Shown here: positions 35,990 through 46,157 of the stretch, in pieces
Layout: each line of letters opens with the position of its first letter
Position numbering within the stretch: the first letter of the stretch is position 1
Assembly: GCA_019753155.1 (NCBI GenBank)
Contig: JAIELG010000028.1
Span: 21,805-85,804 of the forward strand
Source of the DNA: Burkholderiales bacterium
Lineage (GTDB): Bacteria; Pseudomonadota; Gammaproteobacteria; Burkholderiales; JABEVD01
Reading direction: 5' to 3'
DNA: 64,000 nt
Translations under genes and position numbers: made by a program
The notes under the pieces: model-generated
Database searches by the model: none
What the model was told of the DNA's origin: nothing
Seen by the model: the letters and a program-made list of their open reading frames with translations, nothing else

Positions 35990-38002
35990 TTACAGGACAC
36001 TCATCACCTTGTTGGCGACATTGTCTACGGTGATCCCAAAATGCTTGAATAAATCGCCTGCCGGAGCGGATTCCCCGAAAGTATCGATTCCGACAACTCC
36101 TCCTTCGAGTCCCACATATTTGCGCCAGAAATCCGTTACCCCGGCCTCCACTGCAATACGGACAACGCCTTTCGGCAGAACGCTTTCCCTGTAGGATTCA
36201 TCCTGACGATCGAACACGTTGGTGGAAGGCATCGATACTACACGAACGAAAATTCCTTTATCTGCCAATGTTTTCTGGGCTTGCATGGCAAGATCGACTT
36301 CCGATCCCGTTGCGATGACAACTGCCTGAAGTTTTCCCTGCGCCTCTGACAATACATAACCGCCTTTTCTGATGTTGGCGATGCTCGTCTCGTCCCTCGT
36401 CTGAAACTTGAGGTTCTGGCGGCTGAATATCAATGAGGAAGGACCCGTTTTCCTTTCTATGGCACTGGCCCAGGAAACAGCGGATTCCACGGTATCACAG
36501 GGCCGCCAGACATCCATGTTGGGAATGAGGCGAAGCGTCGCGGTTTGTTCGACGGGCTGATGCGTAGGGCCGTCTTCACCCAAGCCTATGGAATCGTGGG
36601 TAAACACATAAATCACTCGCTGTTTCATCAATGCCGCCATACGCAGGGCATTTCTGGCATATTCCGAAAACATCAGGAAAGTGCCGCCGAAAGGCAAAAT
36701 ACCGCCATGGAGGCTCATGCCGTTCATTATTGCGGACATGCCGAATTCGCGGACGCCATAGCTGATGTAGTTTCCCGGAGTCTTTCCATTGACATGATGA
36801 CAGCCTGGCCAGTTGGTCAGATTGGAACCGGTCAAATCGGCAGAACCCCCGACAAATTCAGACAATGCGGGTTGTATACCCACGATGCAGTTTTGCGAAG
36901 CTTTCCGGGTAGCAATAGTTTCCGACTTTTCGTTCGTTTTGGCGATAAATTCAGCAATATGCTTCTCCCATCCTGCAGGCAATTCGCCTGCCATGCGCCG
37001 TTCGAACTCGGCTGCCTCTTTCGGGTAGGCTTTTTCGTATTCTGAGAACTTGTTGTTCCACAGCTTCTCTATGCCTTCGCCTTTTACGCGCGCATTCCAT
37101 CCCTCGTAGACATCGTTGGGAATTTCGAAAGGGGGATAATTCCATCCAATGTTGGCGCGTGTGTCGGCCACTTCCGCATCACCCAGCGCTGCGCCATGCA
37201 CGTCATGAGTTCCTTCCTTGTTCGGAGAGCCTCTGCCAATGACGGTTTTGCAGCAAATCAGGCTGGGTCTGTCGGTGATCCTCTTTGCCTGTTCTATGGC
37301 CGCATCCACTGCCACAGGATCATGTCCGTCCACGTTGGCAATAACATGCCAGCCGTAGGCTTCGAAACGTTTCGGCGTGTCGTCGGTAAACCATGCTTCA
37401 ACGTGACCGTCGATGGAAATGCCGTTGTCGTCCCAGAATGCGATCAACTTGCCCAAGCCCCAGGTGCCTGCCAGAGCGCAGGCTTCATGGGAAATTCCTT
37501 CCATCAGGCAACCGTCTCCCATGAATACATAAGTGTAGTGATTCACGATGTCGAAGCCGGGCCGATTGAATTCCGTTGCCAGAATTTTTTCCGCCATGGC
37601 CATGCCTACGGCATTGGTGATGCCTTGCCCGAGGGGACCTGTTGTCGTTTCCACGCCTGCCGTATAACCGTATTCAGGATGACCAGGTGTTTGCGAATGC
37701 AATTGCCTGAACCTCTTGATTTCCTCAATAGGCAAATCATAACCCGTAAGGTGTAGCAGTGCATAAATCAACATCGAACCATGTCCGTTGGACAATACGA
37801 ATCTGTCCCTGTCTGCCCATTTCGGGTTGGCCGGATTGTGGCGAAGATGGCGATTCCACAATACTTCGGCGATTTCAGCCATGCCCATTGGAGCCCCCGG
37901 GTGGCCGGAATTCGCTTTTTGCACGGCGTCCATGGCCAAAGCGCGAATAGCACTGGTCAGCCTGCTGTAATTGGGTTTGCTCAAACTTTCTGAAGTTGCC
38001 AT
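35990..38002 (-). CDS. tkt: Transketolase
   Basis: Thiamine diphosphate enzyme of 670 residues that rearranges sugar phosphates in RuBP regeneration and the pentose phosphate pathway. Motifs: [18 protein letters not shown], the thiamine-binding [13 protein letters not shown], and [19 protein letters not shown]. First gene of the tkt-gap-pgk-pyk-fba transcript. A CTTATGAT word as in the cbbL control region lies 47 bases upstream. Confidence 0.97.
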   Translation of the reverse strand: MATSESLSKPNYSRLTSAIRALAMDAVQKANSGHPGAPMGMAEIAEVLWNRHLRHNPANPKWADRDRFVLSNGHGSMLIYALLHLTGYDLPIEEIKRFRQLHSQTPGHPEYGYTAGVETTTGPLGQGITNAVGMAMAEKILATEFNRPGFDIVNHYTYVFMGDGCLMEGISHEACALAGTWGLGKLIAFWDDNGISIDGHVEAWFTDDTPKRFEAYGWHVIANVDGHDPVAVDAAIEQAKRITDRPSLICCKTVIGRGSPNKEGTHDVHGAALGDAEVADTRANIGWNYPPFEIPNDVYEGWNARVKGEGIEKLWNNKFSEYEKAYPKEAAEFERRMAGELPAGWEKHIAEFIAKTNEKSETIATRKASQNCIVGIQPALSEFVGGSADLTGSNLTNWPGCHHVNGKTPGNYISYGVREFGMSAIMNGMSLHGGILPFGGTFLMFSEYARNALRMAALMKQRVIYVFTHDSIGLGEDGPTHQPVEQTATLRLIPNMDVWRPCDTVESAVSWASAIERKTGPSSLIFSRQNLKFQTRDETSIANIRKGGYVLSEAQGKLQAVVIATGSEVDLAMQAQKTLADKGIFVRVVSMPSTNVFDRQDESYRESVLPKGVVRIAVEAGVTDFWRKYVGLEGGVVGIDTFGESAPAGDLFKHFGITVDNVANKVMSVL

Positions 38003-38388
38003 CGGTAATATTCCTCAGTTGCCCTTAAATGTTAAGGTGTTATGAAAGCTTATGATTTATTTGAATTCCATATAGCCATATTGTTCATATGGGAAGCAAC
38101 CGGTTGCTGCTTTCCCATCTAAAAGATTTGAGATTATTACTCATAGCCACTTGCAAGGCAATAATTGACGAAAGTCGATATATTTAAGTTTTATTTTTTT
38201 AATGAATAGTAATAACTAATAAAGCTGTGCGATAAGCTGTATATGTTTTTTATATTAATTATTTCATAATGTTACAATTAAATAAAGAATAAATTAAATC
38301 TGTTTTGATTGTGGATAATTTGTGCAGCATTTAATTATTATTTTAAAGAGTCGAGTTACGCACATTTACTCTACCATTTATCCAAGGG
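38003..38388. promoter_or_regulatory. AT-rich intergenic region upstream of tkt
   Basis: 386 bases without a gene, far richer in A+T than its surroundings. It holds CTTATGAT (38049-38056), a 12-base palindrome GCAACCGGTTGC (38096-38107) within a longer imperfect hairpin GGGAA...TTTCCC, and a consensus DnaA box in the TGTGGATAA orientation (38310-38318). A weaker box TTATCCAAG is at 38378-38386. The tkt promoter must be here; no clear terminator for ntrX was seen. Confidence 0.6.
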
Positions 38389-39648
38389 TTAATTTTTTTT
38401 GAACTTGATCCCGAGCTGTTTTAATTTTCTATATAGGTGGGTTCTTTCCAGACCGACATTGTCAGCAACCTTGGTGATTCCCCCTGTCTCTTTTGAGAGA
38501 TGGTATTCAAAATACATTTTTTCAAAAATATCCCTGGCTTCGCGTAAAGGCAGGTCCAGTGAAAAAGATATGCTTTTATATTCATTGGTTTTTTCCTGTT
38601 TAGAAAGAATTTGGTTGGTGTTTTCCAATGTAATTTCTTCACCCAGAGCTGTCAGCGCAAGAGATTTGACTACTGCCATGAGTTGCGCAAGGTTGCCTGG
38701 CCAGTCGTAATTTCTAAGTGCATTCAAGGATGCTGTATTGAATTGTTTTATTGGCGTTTCCTTTGCCTCGACATAGCGTGAAAGGATGAGGTTGGCAAGA
38801 TTCGGGATATCTTCCGCATGGGTCCTTAAGGGTGGAATAACGACAGTTAAACTCATTAGTGTCTGGAACAGGTCAGCATCGTAATCGCCCAATGCCACAA
38901 GTTTTGCCAGGGGTTGAGTGGAAGCGCATATCAGTTTGATGTTGTGGTTTTCAAGTTTACATAGCAAGGAAAGCAGCCCTTTTTGTTCTTCTTTTTTGAG
39001 GTCGCCGATTTCCCTGATGAAGAGTATGCCTTCTTTCGCTTTCTTTAGCAGATCGGTATGTCCTGAAGAGAGTTCGGCTGAATCTTCAAGATCGATCCAT
39101 GGAAAATTAGTGTTTCTGAAAAATTGTGCGCAAATATCAATCTCGCAACCGGGTTCCCCGGTTAAAAATACGGGAAGCTTGAGTTTCTTGGCATGTTCCA
39201 GTGTTTTCTTCAATTCGAGCACGGCATTGCTTTTTCCGAGTGCGGACAATGAAATAGGTGTGCTGGGAGAAGATGATTCGTTGTGCTGCAAAGCCCTTCC
39301 GACAGTGCTGAGAAGCTTCTGCAAAGCGATGGGTTTTTCGAGAAAATCGCAAGCACCTATGCGTGTAGCCTCGACAGCAGTATCGATGGTTCCATGTCCG
39401 GACATCATAACCACCGGCATGGTCAGAAGCCCTGAATTGGCCCATTCTTTGAGGAGCGTTATGCCGTCCGTATCGGGCATCCATATGTCCAGCAGAACTA
39501 GATCGGGTCTGTTTTTATTCCTGAACAGGCGGGCCTGATTTGCATTCTCGGCCAAAGTGACCTGATAACCCTCGTCCCAAAGGATTTCGGACAACAAATC
39601 GCGAATGCCTACTTCATCGTCTACGACAAGGATTTGATTCGAACTCAT
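38389..39648 (-). CDS. ntrX: NtrX-like response regulator with degenerate AAA+ domain
   Basis: Product of 419 residues: receiver domain (phospho-acceptor Asp54 in VLLDIWMPD), a central AAA+-like domain and a C-terminal Fis-type helix-turn-helix (LERTHLYRKLKQLGI). The central domain has lost key residues: the Walker A region reads GEPGCEID (164-171) with no lysine, Walker B reads ILFIREIGD in place of LFLDEIGD, and the sigma-54-contacting GAFTGA loop is missing. It therefore cannot activate sigma-54 promoters by ATP hydrolysis and probably acts as a plain DNA-binding regulator. It abuts ntrY. Confidence 0.88.
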   Translation of the reverse strand: MSSNQILVVDDEVGIRDLLSEILWDEGYQVTLAENANQARLFRNKNRPDLVLLDIWMPDTDGITLLKEWANSGLLTMPVVMMSGHGTIDTAVEATRIGACDFLEKPIALQKLLSTVGRALQHNESSSPSTPISLSALGKSNAVLELKKTLEHAKKLKLPVFLTGEPGCEIDICAQFFRNTNFPWIDLEDSAELSSGHTDLLKKAKEGILFIREIGDLKKEEQKGLLSLLCKLENHNIKLICASTQPLAKLVALGDYDADLFQTLMSLTVVIPPLRTHAEDIPNLANLILSRYVEAKETPIKQFNTASLNALRNYDWPGNLAQLMAVVKSLALTALGEEITLENTNQILSKQEKTNEYKSISFSLDLPLREARDIFEKMYFEYHLSKETGGITKVADNVGLERTHLYRKLKQLGIKFKKN

Positions 39649-41766
39649 TCAGACCTCCATGACCGAAGGGAGCATGATGCTGATGCACGCGCCGTTAGGG
39701 CTAATATTTTCAATTTGAATCAATCCATTATGTTCCTCGACTATTTTTTTGACTATAGCGAGGCCCAGCCCCGTTCCTTTCGGTTTTGTCGTGATATAGG
39801 GTTCGAAAGCTCGGGACATCAAATGTTCCGGAAAACCGGCGCCATTGTCGCGAACGCTCAATTTAACGAACCCCTTTATGGTTTCTGTTTTAACGATGAT
39901 TTGGGAATCCTTCGTATCAGTCAATGCATCCTGTGCATTTTTCAAAAGGTTGTGCATAACCTGGCGCAGTTGAGTCTGGTCGCCGCTTATTTTGGGCAAA
40001 TGCTCGTCAAGTTGCGTAGAAATATGCGTTGATTCGTATAGTGCCAGGACTTCCCGAATCAGGGTGTTGAGATGGACAGGTTGAAAATTGGGTTCCGTGG
40101 ATTTCGCATACTTACTGAAAGCATCCACCATGCTGTTCAATGCTGCAACCTGATTGACTATGGTTTGAGTAGATCGTGTCAGCATTTTGCTGTCCTGGGG
40201 ATCCAGTTTTTCATTCAGTTTATGTTGCAAACGTTCTGCGGACAATTGAATCGGAGTGAGCGGGTTCTTTATTTCGTGGGCAAAACGTCTCGCAACCTCA
40301 CCCCAGGCTGCGCTTCTTTGAGCCTGGATGAGGTGAGTAATATCGTCGAACACCACGATATAGCCTTTTTCAGTGACATCGGGCAAGCTTGAGCCGCGGA
40401 CGAGCAGGATTTGGGTTCCGTTTTTTCCCACAAGATCGATCTGCCGCTGCCATTCCACTTTTTCGGAAGCTTCGAATTCGTTCCTGATTTCGGATGTGAT
40501 GGGCAAAAGAAAAGGAAAAAGTCTACCCCATTCTTCCAGAGGCGCATTGATCAATTCCGAGAGTTCGGCATTCAAAGTTAGGCAGGCAGAAGGGTTTGCC
40601 GAGCGCAGTATGAACGATTCGTCGAATGCGAGCACTCCTGAAGAAAGGCTGGAAAGAATGCTTTCCAGATAGGCTTTCGCGCTTTCCAGTTGAGCGTGGT
40701 TTTTTTGAACAGATACGCGCGCTTCTGCCAATTGGTGCGTCATAAGATTGAATGATTGCGTCAATATGCCCAATTCATCGCGGCTTTGAACCGGGTGGTA
40801 TTGACTGAAATCGCCCTGGGCCACGGCGCGAGTGCCTTCGGCAAGGATGGCAAGGGGGGCGCTTAACCGTTCGCTGATGAAAAAAGAGAGGGCGAGGGCA
40901 CACAGAAGAGCCAGCAGGAGCGAAAGCGTGAGGGTTAAACCATACAATCTTTTCAGCCCCAGCCTGGACAGGGACAAACCTTGGTAATCCCTATAGACGG
41001 ATTGAACCGTTTCTGCGTCTTCCGCAAGCTGCTTCGGCACATGTTCGAGCAATTGCAGAACCCGAATATCTTCGTTTAATCTCAGCACATTCACAGGCAC
41101 GATGACACGCAGGTACAGCCCCTTGTTCGGGATCGACTCGATAACGCTATACGCCTTTTGCATCCTGACCTGATGCAGAATCGATGCAGAAGGAAACGCC
41201 AGGATCTGCCCTTCGTTTTCAGAGCCCGAAAACGCGATGATTTGTCCGGATTGGCTGAACAGCGTGCCATCCTGTGCCCCGGTTTGATCCAGGAGGCGAT
41301 TGAATTCCGCAAGCATGGCATTGTCGGGAACGTCGGCAAGGGAAAAGGCCATGGTGTTCGCGCGTTTTTCCAGATCTTTTCGCATGTTGTCCAGAGTTGT
41401 TCGACCGAGATTCAATCCGCCCTCAAGTGCCTTGTCGACCCTCACGTCGAACCAGGATTCGATGCTTTTCGACAAAAATTGAACGGACAGGCTGTAAATC
41501 AGCACGCCGGGCAATACGGACATGAGCGCAAAGAAAAAGACGAGGCGGAAGGTCAGCCTGGCACCGAATACCTTCATTTTCAATTTGCGCAGCAGTTCGA
41601 CGAGCTGATAAATGACCAGCCCGGCAAGCAGCAGGACAACGCCGCCGCCCAAACCCAGCAACACGGTATAGTGCTTGGAGAACAGGGCCGTGTTGGCGCT
41701 TGCAAGCGACAGGAGATAAAGCAGTATTGCGCCCAGAAATGCGCAGAGGATCAATAAATATTTCAA
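39649..41766 (-). CDS. ntrY: NtrY-like sensor histidine kinase
   Basis: Membrane kinase of 705 residues. Three or four hydrophobic segments surround an extracytoplasmic sensor region (about residues 105-275), followed by HAMP, a PAS domain, H-box FAHEIKNPLTP and an intact ATP-binding domain (NLLKNAQDAL, RDNGAGFP, GTGLGLAIVKKI). NtrYX systems sense redox or nitrogen status in alpha- and betaproteobacteria. Located downstream of rsmB and DUF4390, a conserved order. Confidence 0.9.
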   Translation of the reverse strand: MKYLLILCAFLGAILLYLLSLASANTALFSKHYTVLLGLGGGVVLLLAGLVIYQLVELLRKLKMKVFGARLTFRLVFFFALMSVLPGVLIYSLSVQFLSKSIESWFDVRVDKALEGGLNLGRTTLDNMRKDLEKRANTMAFSLADVPDNAMLAEFNRLLDQTGAQDGTLFSQSGQIIAFSGSENEGQILAFPSASILHQVRMQKAYSVIESIPNKGLYLRVIVPVNVLRLNEDIRVLQLLEHVPKQLAEDAETVQSVYRDYQGLSLSRLGLKRLYGLTLTLSLLLALLCALALSFFISERLSAPLAILAEGTRAVAQGDFSQYHPVQSRDELGILTQSFNLMTHQLAEARVSVQKNHAQLESAKAYLESILSSLSSGVLAFDESFILRSANPSACLTLNAELSELINAPLEEWGRLFPFLLPITSEIRNEFEASEKVEWQRQIDLVGKNGTQILLVRGSSLPDVTEKGYIVVFDDITHLIQAQRSAAWGEVARRFAHEIKNPLTPIQLSAERLQHKLNEKLDPQDSKMLTRSTQTIVNQVAALNSMVDAFSKYAKSTEPNFQPVHLNTLIREVLALYESTHISTQLDEHLPKISGDQTQLRQVMHNLLKNAQDALTDTKDSQIIVKTETIKGFVKLSVRDNGAGFPEHLMSRAFEPYITTKPKGTGLGLAIVKKIVEEHNGLIQIENISPNGACISIMLPSVMEV

Positions 41767-41785
41767 AGGGGGTTTTCAATCAAAA

Positions 41786-42346
41786 TCATGGAACAAAATC
41801 CCATTGGAACCAGTTGGTATCGAGATTCCATTCATTCGAGGCCAGCGCATCAATTTGAAAAGGTTTGGGGAGCAGGGAGATATCCAGGGACATCCGCAGC
41901 CGGCCTACGTAATCGGCCCCCTTTTTCAGCGCACTCTTGTTGATGACCTGCCGATGCAGCAGGCTGCCCATAACGCTGACCGCATCGGATAAATTGTCGA
42001 AATTCTGGTATAGCGTACCGCTATTCAATCTGTATTGCTGGGTCAATGCGTTGTAGCTCAGTTTGGTGTGCCATGAAGCATCGATAATTTTTTCATCCAA
42101 CCAATACCAGCGCACTCGGGTCAGCTCGAATTCGGTGAGGAAGTTCAGGGGAACCCCTTTTTTCAGGGCTTCATCGAGCGTTGGGTTGAGATGAATTTCG
42201 AAATAGGCATTAAGGCGATAATCGTCATTAACCGAAAATTCTGCGGATTTGACCCGAATGCCTTCAGCCTGGACGGAGAAGCAGGTTAGGAGTGCCGTCA
42301 AAAACAGCAAAAGCAGCTTGTATTCATTTTTTTTGGAGAAGCGCAT
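41786..42346 (-). CDS. DUF4390 family protein
   Basis: Exported protein of 186 residues: signal peptide (KLLLLFLTALLTCFSVQA) then a beta-rich domain (FSVNDDYRLNAYFEIHLNPTLDEALKKGVPLNF) typical of DUF4390. Function unknown; the gene nearly always sits between rsmB and ntrY in betaproteobacteria. The ATG at 42346 overlaps rsmB by 23 bases; ATG at 42361 is an alternative. Confidence 0.85.
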   Translation of the reverse strand: MRFSKKNEYKLLLLFLTALLTCFSVQAEGIRVKSAEFSVNDDYRLNAYFEIHLNPTLDEALKKGVPLNFLTEFELTRVRWYWLDEKIIDASWHTKLSYNALTQQYRLNSGTLYQNFDNLSDAVSVMGSLLHRQVINKSALKKGADYVGRLRMSLDISLLPKPFQIDALASNEWNLDTNWFQWDFVP

Positions 42347-43589
42347 AAAAAAACCCGTCATGCCGATCGTCTGGCAGCAATTGACCTCCCGGAATTTCAT
42401 CGTCCAGGGCGAGTCGGGCTGCCTCCTTGTGTTTCTCCATGAAAGCCGCAATGAGCCCCTGGTTTTCTTCCGCAAAAACCGAGCAGGTCGAATAAAGCAA
42501 TTTACCACCACTGGCTAATGTTTTCCATAAAGCTTCGAGGATGAGAAGCTGTCCGCTGGCGAATTTTGGAATATCGCCGGGCCGTCTCAACCATTTGATG
42601 TCGGGATGACGGCGGACAACACCGGATGCCGAACATGGAACATCCGCCAGAATGCGCTGAAAAGGGGTTCCGTCCCACCAGGCTTCCGGTCGGGAGGCAT
42701 CGCCTGTTTTCACTTCACCCCTGATTTCCAGTCTGCTGAAGTTGTCGGCGATCTGCTTCGCGCGCGCTACGCTGCTATCCAGGGACAACAGTTCGATATC
42801 GGTGGACTCGAGGATTTGCGCCGACTTTCCGCCCGGAGCCGCACATGCATCGAGAACCCTTATCCCGGGTTTCAAGTCCAACAGAGGGGCCGCCCATTGC
42901 GCGCCCCGGTCCTGTATGGAAACGAGTCCTTCAACAAATCCTGGAAGCTTTTCGACGGGCAGGGGCTTTGTCAGCATCAGCGCGCAATCCGACAGGACGG
43001 CATATTCGATATGGTTATCCTTCAAGCGGGCCTCGTATGAGGCGAAGGTCGTTTTTCTTTTATTGATCCGCAGCGTCATGGGCGGGCGGGTGTTTCCCGC
43101 TTCCAGGATGCTCTCGAAACAGGCGGGATATTGTATTTTCAGCTTATCTATCCACCATTGAGGATGGTTGAATCGTGCGACCTCTGTGCCGGATGCCTGG
43201 TCCAGCAGAGTCTCCTTTTGACGCAGGAAATTTCGCAAAACGGCATTGACCAGACTTTTCACCTGTACGCCGAAATTTGTGGAGACCTTTACAGCGTGGT
43301 TGACTATGGCGTGATCCGGTGCCTGGGTATATCGAAGCTGGTATAGCGCAACGAGGAGCAGGGCTTCTACCGGTTTGTCTTTCAGGGGCTTGTTGAGAAG
43401 AATGTTCAGGATGCTTTGCAATAGCCCGTAGTAGCGAAAAACGCCGTAACTCAGATCCTGAATCGCCCCCTTTTGCTGCGGGGTCAGACGCGGGTTTTTC
43501 TGCCAGATGTCATTCAATGTCTGGGTGAGATTGCGCCCCTCCAGTGTCTTGAGTACGGCGTCGCTTGCAAGGCGCTGGGAGTCGAGCAT
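42324..43589 (-). CDS. rsmB: 16S rRNA (cytosine-967-C5)-methyltransferase
   Basis: Product of 421 residues: N-terminal NusB-like RNA-binding domain, then a SAM methyltransferase domain with DACAAPGGKS, catalytic cysteine in ADVPCSASG and second cysteine in YSTCSV. It is five bases downstream of fmt on the same strand. Confidence 0.95.
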   Translation of the reverse strand: MLDSQRLASDAVLKTLEGRNLTQTLNDIWQKNPRLTPQQKGAIQDLSYGVFRYYGLLQSILNILLNKPLKDKPVEALLLVALYQLRYTQAPDHAIVNHAVKVSTNFGVQVKSLVNAVLRNFLRQKETLLDQASGTEVARFNHPQWWIDKLKIQYPACFESILEAGNTRPPMTLRINKRKTTFASYEARLKDNHIEYAVLSDCALMLTKPLPVEKLPGFVEGLVSIQDRGAQWAAPLLDLKPGIRVLDACAAPGGKSAQILESTDIELLSLDSSVARAKQIADNFSRLEIRGEVKTGDASRPEAWWDGTPFQRILADVPCSASGVVRRHPDIKWLRRPGDIPKFASGQLLILEALWKTLASGGKLLYSTCSVFAEENQGLIAAFMEKHKEAARLALDDEIPGGQLLPDDRHDGFFYALLQKK

Positions 43590-43594
43590 CAGAT

Positions 43595-44524
43595 TTATCG
43601 GAGCAGGTTGCCGCTTTTTACGGGGAAGCCCGATAAAAATTGGGCCGATGGAAGGACTTTTCCGCCGGGTTTTTGAAGCATTTCAAGTTCCAGTCCGCCC
43701 TGCCCGCAAGCGATCAGAATGCCTTCCTTTCCAACCCTGATGACCTCTCCGGGAGTGCCGGTAACGTCCTTGACCGGGATGGCTTGCCATACTTTGACGG
43801 GGATATCGTCGAACAGGCATGTGGCGCCGGGAAAGGGGTTGAAGCCGCGGATCATCCTTTCGATCTGTTCCGCGTTTGCGCTCCAGTCGATTCGTGCCTC
43901 CGCTTTGCTCAGCTTGGCCGCATAGCAGGCGCCTGCCTCGTCCTGCTTGGTGCCGGGAAATCGCCGATCCGGGTTTTTCGAGAGTAGCCGGACGATGCAT
44001 TTTGCACCCAGAGCCGCCAGCTTGTCGTGGAGGCTCTGGCTCGTATCGCTATTGGCAATCGGTATTTCCTCCAGATCGATGATGTCCCCCGTATCGAGGC
44101 CCGCATCCATTTGCATGAGCGTGATCCCGGTCTTGGGATCGCCGGAAAGTAGGGTCCTTTGGATGGGGGCCGCCCCCCGCCACCGGGGGAGGAGGGATGC
44201 GTGAATATTGATGCAGCCCAGGCGCGGAATCTTCAATATGGATTCCGGGAGAATCAGCCCGTAGGCAGCGACAATCATGGCGTCAGCATCGAGCGAGGCC
44301 AGATGCGCTTCGATATCGGGCTGGTTTTTCAGGCTTGCAGGTTGAAGCAGGGGCAGCTCATGTTTTTGGGCGAACATTTTGACAGGACTCGCCGCAGTCT
44401 TCATTCCGCGGCCTGCCGCCTTGTCGGGCTGCGTGAGAACAAGCGCGATTTCGTGGCCCGACAGGAAAAGGGCCTCGAGGGCTGTGGCTGCGAACAGGGG
44501 CGTTCCGGCAAAAATTATTTTCAA
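43595..44524 (-). CDS. fmt: Methionyl-tRNA formyltransferase
   Basis: Product of 309 residues, N-terminal formyltransferase domain with the folate site motif NIHASLLPRWRGAAPI and DTGDI, and C-terminal tRNA-binding domain. It prepares the initiator tRNA. Follows def by 18 bases; def-fmt-rsmB is a conserved order. Confidence 0.97.
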   Translation of the reverse strand: MKIIFAGTPLFAATALEALFLSGHEIALVLTQPDKAAGRGMKTAASPVKMFAQKHELPLLQPASLKNQPDIEAHLASLDADAMIVAAYGLILPESILKIPRLGCINIHASLLPRWRGAAPIQRTLLSGDPKTGITLMQMDAGLDTGDIIDLEEIPIANSDTSQSLHDKLAALGAKCIVRLLSKNPDRRFPGTKQDEAGACYAAKLSKAEARIDWSANAEQIERMIRGFNPFPGATCLFDDIPVKVWQAIPVKDVTGTPGEVIRVGKEGILIACGQGGLELEMLQKPGGKVLPSAQFLSGFPVKSGNLLR

Positions 44525-44542
44525 TGTAGTAAATTCAGTTGA

Positions 44543-45046
44543 TTACATCCGCTCACGGGCAAGCTTTTTCATTTTTGCCAGGATTCTTGTCTGCTTCAGT
44601 CTCGACAGGTATTCGACGAACACATGCCCTTTAAGGTGGTCGATTTCATGCTGGATGCAAACCGCAAGCAGGCCATCTGCTTTGATTTCGAATGGCGTAC
44701 CGTTGATATCCTGAGCCGTGGCGGTTATTCTTTCCGCCCGCTTCACGGTTTCATATATGCCGGGAACGGAAAGGCAGCCTTCTTCAAGATTCGAAGTCCC
44801 GCTCATGGCGATGATCTGGGGATTGACGAGGATAATGGGATCGTTCCTGTTTTCCGAAGAGTCGATCACGATGATTTGCTTCTGCACGGCGACCTGCGTT
44901 GCCGCCAGACCGATCCCCGGTGCTGCATACATTGTTTCCAGCATGTCGGCCACGAGGCTGCCGACTGCTTCGTCGAAAACATCTACCCTGGTTGCGACGA
45001 GGTGCAGCCTTTCGTCAGGGTACTGAAGGATTTTCAATATTGCCAT
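44543..45046 (-). CDS. def: Peptide deformylase
   Basis: Product of 167 residues with the three deformylase motifs [17 protein letters not shown] and QHEIDHLKG, which hold the metal ligands Cys and two His. It removes the N-formyl group from new proteins. First gene of the def-fmt-rsmB transcript, divergent from the LysM gene. Confidence 0.97.
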   Translation of the reverse strand: MAILKILQYPDERLHLVATRVDVFDEAVGSLVADMLETMYAAPGIGLAATQVAVQKQIIVIDSSENRNDPIILVNPQIIAMSGTSNLEEGCLSVPGIYETVKRAERITATAQDINGTPFEIKADGLLAVCIQHEIDHLKGHVFVEYLSRLKQTRILAKMKKLARERM

Positions 45047-45125
45047 AAATACTTGCCAATTTGGTTAACCGGATGCAGAATCTGAAACAGGTTGTATTTG
45101 CTGCCTTTCGCTGCATGGAGCGTCG

Positions 45126-46151
45126 ATGCGTAATATTATTATATCTTTGATTTTATTTTTGGGCTTGGCTCCTTTGCGTGCCGAAGTGCTTCAATTGCAG
45201 GTAAAGGCGCCCGACCATTATGTCGTCGTTCCCGGAGACACACTTTGGGGCATTTCCGCGCGCTTTCTCAAAGATCCGTGGAAGTGGCCCGAAATTTGGG
45301 GAATGAACCGCGAGGAAATCGAAAACCCGCATCTGATCTATCCGGGGGACGTGATTGTTCTCGAAAATAATGGCGGGGTGCCAAGGCTCAGGATAGGCGG
45401 GAGGGAAGCAAACGGCGAGGTTAACCGGGAAAGAGAAACGGTGCGCCTGAGTCCAGGCATTCAGAGCAGGGATTTGGGCCGGGCGATTGCGAGCATACCG
45501 CTGACAGAGATCGGCCCATTTCTGTCGAGGACTCAGGTCGTGGAGCAGAAGGACTGGGAGACGGCTCCGCAGCTCGTCGCGGGAGAGAATGATCGCTATA
45601 TCCTGGGTGCGGGAGAATTCGGATACGTTGCCGATTTGAAAGAGAGTTCGGCGGTTTCATGGGATATATACAAGCGGGGTAGGGAACTTGTCGATCCGGA
45701 TACCGGTATGCCCCTGGGTATCGAGGTCGATTATCTCGGGGAAGCCAAGCTGATCAAGTCAGGCTCGCCGAGCAAGGTGGAAATCACCAAGTCGGTCAAG
45801 GAAATCGGCGTCGGAGCAAGGCTGCTGCCGACGGTCGAAGCGACGCTCACCCATTTCATACCGCATGCGCCTGAAAAGGAGATAAAGGGGCGCATCATGT
45901 CATCCGAGGGCAGCATATCGGAAATCGGGCAGAACGACATCGTGGGCATCAATTTGGGTGGCAAGGATGGGCTTGAAATGGGTGATGTGCTTGCTGTTTA
46001 CCAGTCTGTCGCAAGGCGTGGAGAAATCAGCCTGCCGCCGGAGCGGGTCGGGCTCGTCCTTGTGTTCCGCACGTATGACAAGTTTGCTTACGCGCTGGTT
46101 GTCCAAAGCGAGCATTCCATTCATGTAGCGGATACGGTCCAGACGCCTTAA
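45126..46151 (+). CDS. LysM domain protein
   Basis: Exported protein of 341 residues. Signal peptide (IIISLILFLGLAPLRA), then one LysM domain at about 32-80 (YVVVPGDTLWGISARF...NPHLIYPGDVIVL), then a 260-residue region with no recognised domain. LysM binds peptidoglycan. The position divergent from def and upstream of dprA is widely conserved in betaproteobacteria. Role unknown. Confidence 0.92.
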   Translation: MRNIIISLILFLGLAPLRAEVLQLQVKAPDHYVVVPGDTLWGISARFLKDPWKWPEIWGMNREEIENPHLIYPGDVIVLENNGGVPRLRIGGREANGEVNRERETVRLSPGIQSRDLGRAIASIPLTEIGPFLSRTQVVEQKDWETAPQLVAGENDRYILGAGEFGYVADLKESSAVSWDIYKRGRELVDPDTGMPLGIEVDYLGEAKLIKSGSPSKVEITKSVKEIGVGARLLPTVEATLTHFIPHAPEKEIKGRIMSSEGSISEIGQNDIVGINLGGKDGLEMGDVLAVYQSVARRGEISLPPERVGLVLVFRTYDKFAYALVVQSEHSIHVADTVQTP

Positions 46152-46157
46152 CCCCGC

